A DNA stretch of 64,000 nucleotides from Hsuehochloa calcarea (lineage: Eukaryota; Streptophyta; Magnoliopsida; Poales; Poaceae), in contig CM070599.1 in NCBI GenBank assembly GCA_036346395.1, positions 35,455,232-35,519,231 on the forward strand, in the 5' to 3' direction. The position numbers and the translations under genes are program-made. A model generated the notes under the pieces. It was not told where the DNA came from. It saw nothing but the letters and a program-made list of their open reading frames with translations, and did not search any database. Positions 55,880-64,000 of the stretch are shown in pieces; the stretch's first letter is position 1; every line of letters starts with the position of its first letter.

Positions 55880-57396
55880 TTATTATATCTGAATAAACGA
55901 GAGGTGTTTGGGCCTGTAAGCCGTACGTCTCACCATGTGCACCCCGTAGGGTATAAGTGGATATTTATTCGAAAGAGAAATGAAAATAATGAAGTTGTAA
56001 GATATAAAGCAAGGCTCATTGTATAAGGTTTCACTCAAATTCCAAGAGTTGATTATGAAGAAACCTATTCTCCGGTCATGTGCGGAGTTACATTTATATA
56101 TTTAATCTCAATGACAGTGAACTTGAATTTAGAAATAAAATCGATGGATGTGGTAACTGCATACTTTTATAGAAACTTGCATTCGGGCATTTATATAAAT
56201 GTACCTGAAGGTATCACTGTCCCGAACTAAGACAGAGCAAATAGAAATCTGTACAGTGTAAAAATCAAAAAAAAATCTTGTATGGACTTAAGCAATCAGA
56301 CAGGATGTGGTATAATCGCTTGAGCGATTTTCTATGTAAGAAAGGCTACACGAACAATGAGGATTGTCCCTATGTATTTATACGACAATCCCATAATGGA
56401 TTTTGTATAATCTCAGTGTATGTAGATGATATGAATTTCATCGGAACCCTGGAAGATATTAAGGAAGCAAGCTCTTACCTGGAGTCGGAGTTCAAAATGA
56501 AATATTTGTGTAAAACCAAATATTGACTAGGCTTGTAGCTTGAGCATGTCCCTGAAGGGATATTAGTGCATCAGTCAGCCTACACTCAAAAGGTGTTAGA
56601 AAGGTTTGGCTTTGAAAAAGCATACTATTCGAAAGTGTCGATTGTCGGGAGATCTTTCCGGCAAGACAAGGATCCGTACAGACCTAGAGAAGAAGGGGAG
56701 GAAGTCCTGGAACCGAAATTCTCGTACTTAAGTACAATAGGTGCACTCATGTATTTAGCAAACTGTACTAGACCGGACATTGCATTTATCGTAAACCTAT
56801 TAGCAAAGTATAGTACAGAACCTACCAAAAGGCATTAGCAGATAATAAAGAACATCTTCTGATATCTCCAAGGAAGCAAATACGTTGGTCTGTTCTACAG
56901 AAAGAACTAAGACGTAACGATGACTAGTTATGTAGATGTCGGGTACCTGTCGGGCCCGTATACAGCCAAGTCACAAACAGCCTATATATTCCAATGTGGC
57001 GGAACTGCAATTTCATGAAAATCGTCAAAGCAAAGTCTTGTATCGACTTCGACGAACTACTCGGAAATCATAGCACTGTACGAGGCCTCACCAAAATGTG
57101 TCTGTCTTCGGCGGATAATTCATCATATCCAGCAGTCATGTGGATTGAATACCGCGCAAACTCTCACTATTATCTATGAAGATAATCCAACTTGTGTTGC
57201 ACAACTGCAGATGGGTTATGTAAAGAGTCATCTCACAAAGCATATCAACCACAAGTTCTTCTATGTTCATGAATTGCAAAAGATGGATGAAATTAAAGTA
57301 CTACATACTAAGTCATGTGAAAATCTTGCATATATATTTGCTAAGTCACTTTCAACATCAATCTTTAAAAGGTCCATACCTGGAATTAAATGTTAA
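55880..57396 (+). pseudogene. copia reverse transcriptase and RNase H, decayed
   Basis: VGYKWIFIRKRN, VRYKARLIV*GFTQ, VDYEETYSPV, YGLKQSDRMWYNRL and YVDDM (polymerase site, about 56418-56432) follow the copia reverse transcriptase order. Then come YLANCTRPDIAFIVNLLAKY and the RNase H end KHINHKFFYVHELQ. Stops at several points (for example after KTKY and in the RNase H start) inactivate it. Confidence 0.85.
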
Positions 57397-57670
57397 GACT
57401 TAGAGAAGTGCAGAACTCAGAAGGAGTGATCTTCACGAACTCATTAGTGAAACTTGATCATGAAGATCGAGTACCCAAATAATCAATCCTGGAGATTAAA
57501 TGAAATTGGGTGGATTATACTCTTTTTTCCCTTGACGAGTTTTTCTGAAGTTTTTCAGCTAAGGTTTTTAATGAGGCAATTCGTGCAACGCAGAAGAATG
57601 TGTATCATGTACTCTTTCTCTAAAAAAATTCTCATTAGGGTTTTTGTGGAGTTTTGACGAGGCATAAACA

Positions 57671-57908
57671 TGTGAGGAAACTATAGGCTTAACCCAGTAG
57701 CTGACCGATGAGGTGGGCGCCCCATCCAATCCTAGCAGGGTCTATTAATCTATATATAGAGGTTTCTCATATCTTGTATGTACTTGATGAAGGAATAAAG
57801 AAAGAACTCTCTTATATCTCTGTGTTAATTTATTTTATGTACTTGTATGTGTGATTCTCCTACAAAGTGGTCGATCGAGCTGGACTCGCCGGCGGCAATT
57901 ACTCAACT
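57671..57908 (+). repeat. 3' LTR of the decayed copia element
   Basis: 238 bp. It aligns along its length with the 5' LTR but with many substitutions. Confidence 0.8.
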
Positions 57909-58170
57909 AATATCACCAGCAGTTGCACGCGTACCCATGGGCTTGAACGGGGTTAGTTGGGCCGCTTACGGGCTGGACAGCCAATATCTAACCATGTCCA
58001 TGGCCGTGCCGCTATCGGCCGGTAGCAACTGTGGCGCAGTCCTAGCGGAAGCTGACCGTTCGGCCGCGGTTGCTCCTGAGAGTGAGGAGTAGTTCCAGAG
58101 CTTCCTTTCATCGCAATGAATGCCATCGTCACCCCATCCAATGAGGCCGTGACCCATCCGGCCATCCCTC
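57909..58170. repeat. intergenic block of the WAK array, copy 3 (right part)
   Basis: CATCCAATGAGGCCGTGACCCATC resembles CATCTAATGAGGCCATGACCGCATC at 37289. It continues the block interrupted at 51314. Confidence 0.5.
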
Positions 58171-58277
58171 TTCTCGCGAAGTCACACACACGCACACTAA
58201 CACACGCCCTTATCTCCTCCTCTCAAAGCAATGTGTGCAAGAATCTAACTAACTCCTTTGACAACTTCTAGGCGGAG

Positions 58278-58526
58278 TTAGTTATTCTTCCCATTATTGG
58301 AGAGAGAAGCGAAAGAATCTTCTCCTGTACTTGAATGAATCCTTTGGCTGTACTTCTTTCCCAGCCAACAAAGCAAAAGAGCCGCAAGGAGGAAATTAAA
58401 AAGGACTGCACAGACACCATCATGTACCATCTCCATACGTTCAAGTACGTACGCGTTGGCACTGCCTGCTACTGTAAACAGCTCTGTATTATCATTCTCT
58501 GAAGGCATGCAAGTGCCTTCTGCCAT
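58278..58526 (-). CDS. small ORF with one membrane span, doubtful
   Basis: 82 codons with a hydrophobic run (VLFNFLLAALLLCWLG) near the C-terminal half and a polar tail. There is no family match, no clear promoter and no conserved context. It may be a chance ORF or a terminal exon; kept only because the span is well formed. Confidence 0.15.
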   Translation of the reverse strand: MAEGTCMPSENDNTELFTVAGSANAYVLERMEMVHDGVCAVLFNFLLAALLLCWLGKKYSQRIHSSTGEDSFASLSNNGKNN

Positions 58527-59010
58527 GCGTGGTCAACATACATATGCTAATAAATACGTGTCAAGTTGATCGCAATGGTTGTGCCAGATGTAATTGTAAA
58601 TTAAGCTTCAAACCATGGATATCTACATAACAAACCCAATGAAACAGACAACATATACAGTATGGTCTTAAGAAAAGGCAAATACAGGCAGTTTTCAACG
58701 GCACCATGCGTGCAACTGGAGTTGCCCACATAACGATGAATGCGTGACACAAGGAATCCCGATGGTTGTTGAGAACCACTTGCAAAGTTGCAATCTAGAC
58801 GTGTGCATGGCATTACCTTCGAATTACTGGCCAAACAACCGGCGCTAGCTCCTTTTCTTTTGCTTAATTACATACAAACCTCGCCTCTTAAACGTTACCC
58901 AAGCGTCTTTTTTCCAGCTCACCCTAACCCTACATATACATAGCACATACCTTAAGGAGTTAAGACATAAATATTGACCAATCCACAACCACAAGGGACA
59001 AGCCATGTAG

Positions 59011-59018
59011 TATAAATA
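59011..59018 (+). promoter_or_regulatory. TATA box of the SAUR gene
   Basis: TATAAATAG lies 50 bases before the ATG, leaving a leader of roughly 20 bases. Confidence 0.7.
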
Positions 59019-59060
59019 GCCGCTAGCGACCACACTGCCACACACACATATGGTTCAAGC

Positions 59061-59453
59061 ATGATGAAGGGAGGAGGAGGATCTAAGAGGAGATTCCTCA
59101 AGACCTTCCTGAGTGCATGCAGGAAGCTCAGCGCCGAGCTGCAGCTGATCGGCGCCGGCCCGACGGCCGGCGAGTGGGCTCACCTCGGCGACTTCGGTGA
59201 CGAGGCCATCCCGAGGGACGTGCCCAAGGGCCACACGGTGGTGTACGTCGGGGAGGAGCTGCGGCGGTACGTCGTCAGGGTGTCGTCCCTCGACCACCCG
59301 CTGTTCCGCGAGCTGCTCGACCGCGCGCGGGAGGAGTACGAGTTCGCCGCCGCGGACTCGAGGCTGTGCATACCCTGCGACGAGGACATCTTCCTCGGCG
59401 TCCTCTGCCATGTGGACTCCAGGCAAGAGTGGAGGCTGTCGTTCTGCAGCTGA
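59061..59453 (+). CDS. SAUR: SAUR family protein (small auxin-up RNA)
   Basis: This single-exon 130-residue protein is intronless, as SAURs are. The Auxin_inducible domain spans about residues 53-118. DVPKGHTVVYVGEELRRYVV is the hallmark start, followed by SSLDHPLFRELLDRAREEYEF and LCIPCDEDIFLGVLCHV. The N-terminal 50 residues are basic and variable (KRRFLKTFLSACRKL). SAURs are early auxin-response proteins; the best studied inhibit PP2C.D phosphatases and so activate plasma-membrane H+-ATPase during cell expansion. ATG codons at 59061 and 59064 are both possible. The gene is GC-rich like other grass SAURs and has a close TATA box. No neighbouring SAUR is seen in the window. Confidence 0.93.
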   Translation: MMKGGGGSKRRFLKTFLSACRKLSAELQLIGAGPTAGEWAHLGDFGDEAIPRDVPKGHTVVYVGEELRRYVVRVSSLDHPLFRELLDRAREEYEFAAADSRLCIPCDEDIFLGVLCHVDSRQEWRLSFCS

Positions 59454-60455
59454 TCACGCGCGGTATCATATCGGCGAGGGCGACATTGGTGAATCTGGTT
59501 GGCGCGTGTCTGTCTAGGAGTCGGGAGTTGCGTGAATTTGCAGATGTATAGGGTGTAGTCTATGTAATGTTGCCAATTAGTTGTGGTTTTCGCTGCTCTG
59601 TATTACAAAGTTTCCAAATCTCCTTGTATGTCACCCCTTTTGAAAATGTTACCTTTATATGCTATTACCATTAACAACGTTAATTTTGGTGGTTAGAAAC
59701 CAGCGATATGGCCCAAAGTGCCCATGTTTCTTGAGCAGGCTGAGTGATGGGACCCCACATGTCCAGTCACACTTCACTAGGTAATTTTACAATAACCCCT
59801 TGCAAAAATTTGCCACATTACAAGTGGACCCTCTTCTTTCCAGTGATACCCAGTTCCTTCCTCTGTAGGCGCGCCACCTGCATCTTTCGCGCGTCCACTA
59901 CAACCGTCACTGGCGACGAGCTCCGCCTCGACTATCCTCCTACCTTTTCCTCTCCTCAACTTCCACCCACTGTTGCCGCTTGCTCCACCACATCGCCGCC
60001 GATTTGCTCCACCGCCAGGACGCCGTCGCCGATAGATCTGGCGATGAGCTCTGCTTCCAGCTAGCCTCCTCTTTCCTGCTCTCCTCACCCCAGTGCCGCC
60101 GCTTGCTCCATCACTCCGCCGCCGAGACGCCGACGACGACAGATCCGCGCGACAAAGGTGTTCCTCATCCTAGCTAGAATCAGGACAGACGAGCACGCAT
60201 GATTCTACAATATAACGTGTATGGAGGACGTAACAGATGATGCTTTCAAACAATGCAGATTGATCTATAGACAGCAGATACAGAAGCCGTCGTTGGAATT
60301 GCACCTTACGAGGGCACAAAGTGACACTAGAAATGTGCCGCAAATATTGGTGCAAATACCGTTGGCTGGGTCTGCTGAGAAGAAATATACAGAGGAAATG
60401 TCAAAATGACTTTTGTCTCCTGTAATTATTCCTTTCTCAATATGCTGAAATGGCT
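59454..60455. other. SAUR 3' flank and unassigned DNA
   Basis: The first 200 bases are probably the 3' UTR. The stretch 59740-60180 is C/T-rich with an imperfectly repeated TCCTCT…GCCGCTTGCTCCA word (about 59967 and 60098). ORFs there are not convincing. Confidence 0.35.
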
Positions 60456-61722
60456 TTAGTTGAAGTTAGGCTTCTCAGGATAAGTGCAGCAAGCGACCAA
60501 TTGTGAGAGAGCCTCCAATAAAGGCGTCACCTACAAAACACTGCTTAAATGTCAGTAAGAACAAATACGATGCAAATCCTAAACATCAAAAGCATATGTG
60601 AAATTCTTCTACATTATTGACAATTATATTGTTTAATGGAAGTGGCACATATTTAATAAGTGTATTTATACAAAAACAGAGGATGGCTCAAGGAAAAGCA
60701 AATTGCAATACATATTTTACGTTTTTAACATCACTGTTCAAAACTAAGGAGCACCTGCGCCATTGTTATCAACAAGCTTCTCCTTAGGCAGAAGGATCAC
60801 AGGGAAAATTTTCACCCGCAGGCCAAATAATATTTAAGATTACCAGTATAGACATTTATACGAAGTAGCCAAGGTCTCAGCACATTAGGTGTACTCGGTA
60901 CACCAATAAACTGTGATCGCGGTTCTATGACGAATGCACCTGGGTTGTTGCCAAGATCGTAATAACATCCAATAAGTGAAACAAGCCTTTGCCCTACCAG
61001 ACCAATACTTTATAGCAGATCAACACTCAGACGTTCAACTTTAAGAAAAAGCACTGGCCAGAGTTACTTACATCGACCAACACAATACATGCACACAAAT
61101 AGTAGAGACTGGATTTTAAGGCGAATTGTGTGTAGAGCACTACTCCAGTCGTGTATATACAGTTTTAGAGCATAATCTGACGTTGAGGGCAGATTAATTT
61201 TCAAAATTAAACCGAAAAATCAGCTTGGTTCCGTAATCCCATATAAGTTAAGTTAGTTCCCTACAGTCTGTACAATTAAAAGATGGATATATATGATGAG
61301 AGAGAGAGAGCAAAAACATGTGAAATTTTACTTTGTCAAGACTGGTAATCTGTCATTTTGTTGCAAAAAATTCCGTACGTTTTGAACAGAATGTAAATAC
61401 CATAATGTTGTAAAGCCTGCCTGTGAAACCAACATGAATATTAAGGCAGGATATTTACCTTTCCATCATCAGCAACAACTACCGTACCACAACCTTGAGT
61501 AACCACCGTAATCCACTTGTACGTTCCTGAAGCCTTAGGCAATTGTGAGATCTTCAAAGCAATCTCCTCAACATTCTCAGTCTACAATTTTTCTGGGCAA
61601 TTTGTCAACGCTTTACTCACCTGATGAAAATAACAGGTGATAAATGAGTAATTACCTCCCAACCACGAACTTTAACATAGGTCTTTGCCTCAGTTTCATT
61701 TCCAAAGATGTAGTCCACATAC
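60456..61722 (-). pseudogene. ADK: adenosine kinase, 3' half only, inactivated
   Basis: Four exon remnants follow plant adenosine kinase order: 61722-61656 (YVDYIFGNETEAKTYVKVRG), 61581-61459 (TENVEEIALKISQLPKASG to VVTQGCGTVVVADDGK), 60815-60755 (VKIFPVILLPKEKLVDNNGAG) and 60530-60456 (DAFIGG, then after lesions TYPEKPNFN and stop). The catalytic GAGD motif is preserved across the last intron. Lesions are a 2-base loss after GGAGGCT, removal of about 50 codons before TYPEKP, and a likely mutated acceptor (GCGG for GCAG) before the third piece. No upstream exons exist; that position holds transposon-like DNA. The functional enzyme recycles adenosine to AMP; this copy cannot. Confidence 0.88.
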
Positions 61723-61864
61723 CTAAGTTTGGTAACAAAAAGAACTTTAGTCAGATTTACATCGCATGGAAAACATTGGAAAAACTCTTAACATGGATGT
61801 AACATAGCTTTACACCAGGAGCTGAAGCTATTCTACAGTGCTCTCACATAAAGGTCATATAATA

Positions 61865-62075
61865 AGATCATGTTTGGTACAGCTCCTACTCCTAGCTTCT
61901 CGCGTGGATCTTGTAGAGCTGTACGAAACACCCAGCTTTCCAAAACAACCAGATTCCACTTCTCGCAAGAAGCTGTCTCAAAAATAAACTAGCAACGAGG
62001 AGCAGCCTTTCTATGGATTCTCGTGGGAAGCCAACTTTGTAAAAGCGAGAAGACCCCCTTGAAGTTGATTCTATT
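61865..62075. mobile_element. MITE-like DNA next to the adenosine kinase break
   Basis: CATGTTTGGTACAGCTCC, ACGAAACACCCAGCTTTCC and CTTCTCGC words resemble the ends of common grass MITEs (reading GTTTGG and CAAACA-type starts). Boundaries are not resolved. Confidence 0.35.
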
Positions 62076-62164
62076 TACCCGCAAATGCCATCGACGTAAA
62101 CCCCTCCCATTGCGAGACACCCCCCGTGTCCTCATCTCCTCCTCCTGCTCTCGCAACTGGTGAT

Positions 62165-62310
62165 TTCCCCCTGCGCCGGCCTCCTCCCTGAGCCCCCCTG
62201 CATTGGGCTCGTCCCTGCGCTGGCCTCCTCCCCACGCTGGCCTCCTCCCTGAGCCCCACTGCGTCGGCCTCCTCCCTAAGCCCCTGCGTCAGCCTCCTCC
62301 CTGAGCCCCC
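62165..62310. repeat. degenerate GC-rich minisatellite
   Basis: GGCCTCCTCCCTGAGCCCC-like units occur about five times, interleaved with CTGCG(C/T)(C/T)GGCCTCC. This creates a 109-codon minus-strand ORF (62071-62400) of Arg/Glu/Gly repeats, which is not a credible gene. Confidence 0.65.
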
Positions 62311-62403
62311 TGATTTGTCAGGTGTGGTTAAAGTTACATTGTTATGCATAGTCAATTCAAAATTCAATAATTTGTGAGTTAATCTGTTCTTTTGCATCAA
62401 TAG

Positions 62404-63559
62404 TTAGTGGGCACAGATGAGGTGACTACATGGGCGTGGGTGTTGTAATTCGCAACAAGAAGACCGGAATGTAAGTGAAAAAGAAGTGAGTGTTTTATAT
62501 GATCCTGCAAGACTTCGGTTTCTTATGAAATTCAAAACCCTTCTGTCTTTTTCACAACTAACAAAAAATAAGGCAAAAAATAAACACATTTGATAATGCT
62601 TATGATATTCTGTTAATTAATTTCAGAACCTCCATTAGCCATATGGACTTTCCAAGAATTGTGGAGGGAGGGCTCAAACAGATGTTAGAATTACTTGGTG
62701 ATGACAATGCACCATTTGATGTTTGTATCTTTGCCTGTTTTCCCACCTGAAATATACAGTAAGCAGCTTTGGGGACATTCTTACTAGTGACTATATAACT
62801 GCAGGTTCACCTGATCGGTGGCTTCGATGATACTTCTACAAAGGTTAAATTCAGAACATACTGAGTTGTTAATTTCCTTGGGATTTTTCTATTTTAGCAA
62901 GATAAATATGGGAAATCATGTAATTTGCATTATTCAATACACAGGTTGTCCATTCTTCTGGAAGGAAGCACATCATACAGGAAGGGTATTCCTATCCACT
63001 ATGTTGCAAAATAGTTGAAGCACTGCATATGTCCCAGATTGGGCAGAAATAGCATCATCACTTAACCAGCTTTCAGACTCTGAAGTATTGTTGCAGTGCT
63101 CCACCTCTCCAGCTGCAGAGCCACCTCATTTTGTGGAAAATGAGAGAAGGTTTGTGTACCCCCTCGTTATACAAATTAGACTTACCCTCTTCTTTGGGGA
63201 TCATAAATAGGATACTTCTAAGTTGTAACTGTGTTGCATGAACCATATTTCTACCATAGTACCATGTGCAGAAATTACACCTATTATAACCCTGCTGTTT
63301 AACTAGTTATGACTTATGATTAGCTAAGATCTTCATAGCATGCCAATCCAGATATTTTCTTCATAGTGTGCCAACGAACACCTATTATGGTTAATGGTTT
63401 TTGGTAGACGTCTATGGCCTTACAATTCCCCTTATATTTTCTTGATGTAGGATATGGAAATACTTGATCGACAACCCAGATTGGGAAGAAACGTTTCCGA
63501 AATACAAGCCCCGGGTCTTCCAAAGGACGAGTGACAGGAGGTGGTCAAGGCACTCGTAG
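62404..63559 (+). pseudogene. NTAN1: protein N-terminal asparagine amidohydrolase, 3' half, inactivated
   Basis: Exon remnants are 62404-62470, 62627-62720 (SISHMDFPRIVEGGLKQML), 62805-62843 (VHLIGGFDDTSTK), 62945-63149 and 63451-63559 (IWKYLIDNPDWEETFPKY to WSRHS and TAG). They match plant N-terminal Asn amidohydrolase in order and splice phase. The first piece has two extra bases (TGACTACATGGGCG), which shift its frame. The fourth piece joins VVHSSGRKHIIQEGYSYPL…EALHM directly to PDWAEIASSLNQLSDSEVLL, so the middle exons are missing and the frame is lost. The N-terminal exons are absent. The enzyme normally deamidates N-terminal Asn in the Arg/N-degron pathway; this copy cannot. Confidence 0.88.
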
Positions 63560-64000
63560 CATCATTCTGTTACAGTTGGTGGTCGACAAATCCAAATCTC
63601 TCCTTTGTTAGGAACAGCAACAGATTATGGTCACACAGGGGCTTTCTTCACACCAGCACCTCATTCAACGATCCCATGCCGCGTCAATTTCTCCATTTCT
63701 TCACACCTGTCTCCTTTGGTTTTGTCCCATGATTGAAAGAATTTATTGTATTCTCCAGAGATGCATGGAATACAATACGGTCTGGACCTTCTTGTTATAG
63801 ATAATTTTACTGATGTTCAGATCATTGAAAGTGTGTATGAAATCTCCACTGGGTATATGTCAATTTCTATGTGTCGTTGTAATCATTCATGTTCGTGTAT
63901 AAAACTATTTCTCCGTGTTCATGTAATTCTGAATCTCCTATCCATCAATTTGGGTCAGTATTTCGATCTAACAAGCATGTCTCATTGTGGAATGTAGATT
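63560..64000 (+). other. 3' flank of the amidohydrolase pseudogene
   Basis: Probably old 3' UTR and downstream DNA. No independent feature is seen before the window ends. Confidence 0.4.

Larger units (their letters stand above)
51315..57908 (+). mobile_element. complete but decayed copia retrotransposon
   Basis: LTRs are 51315-51553 (TGTGGGAAACTA…TTCAACA) and 57671-57908 (TGTGAGGAAACTA…CTCAACT). The TSD is AATAT (51310-51314 and 57909-57913). Gag, protease, integrase, reverse transcriptase and RNase H follow in copia order on the plus strand, each with stops or frameshifts. The two LTRs differ at many positions, so this is an old insertion. Confidence 0.9.

Noticed and set aside
62071..62400. 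109-codon minus-strand ORF
   Set aside because: It is produced by the GC-rich minisatellite; the translation is simple Arg/Glu/Gly repeats.

Overview
This is a nuclear genomic window from a flowering plant, almost certainly a grass (Poaceae). Genes are split by short GT-AG introns, coding exons are very GC-rich (the PEP-carboxylase-kinase exon, the SAUR gene), and the intergenic space is packed with LTR retrotransposons, Mutator-like, CACTA and MITE-like DNA. All gene structures here were read by eye from splice sites and protein resemblance; no alignment or database search was run.

Layout. 1-1254: 3' end of an unrecognised polytopic membrane protein (+). 2932-4840: a 0.9-1.0 kb sequence present twice in tandem. 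5243-6322: a two-exon phosphoenolpyruvate carboxylase kinase (+). 7.5-13.5 kb: low-complexity and transposon-derived DNA, including a 38-bp AT-rich tandem repeat. 13.5-58.2 kb: a wall-associated kinase (WAK) array broken up by transposons. It holds one apparently complete WAK gene (37704-40292, minus) and two WAK pseudogene remnants (14666-21170 and 29738-30415). Three copies of a GC-rich intergenic block (about 13.55, 30.4 and 51.0 kb) suggest the array arose by segmental duplication.

The best-defined insertion is a 6160-bp Mutator-like element (14745-20904). It has about 0.7-kb terminal inverted repeats and a perfect 9-bp target duplication, and it sits inside the coding sequence of the first WAK pseudogene. 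It carries an intact-looking two-exon gene for a 123-aa GRF-type zinc-finger protein, a second GRF-associated exon, two sets of 57-61 bp tandem repeats and a CACTA remnant. Other insertions with readable ends are a gag-only Ty3-type LTR retrotransposon with an extra overlapping ORF (42245-47185, TSD TATAT), a decayed copia element (51315-57908, TSD AATAT), a solo LTR (33457-36061, TSD AAGTG) nested in another copia LTR, and a long solo LTR (23379-26281) nested in a dispersed repeat.

58.2-64 kb: a SAUR gene (59061-59453), then two decayed host-gene fragments in opposite orientation: an adenosine kinase 3' half (minus) and a protein N-terminal asparagine amidohydrolase 3' half (+). Each carries frameshifts or internal deletions.

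Functionally independent host genes likely to work are the PEPC kinase, the WAK receptor kinase and the SAUR. The membrane-protein fragment may also work but is cut by the window edge. Most of the rest is a record of nested transposition and segmental duplication.
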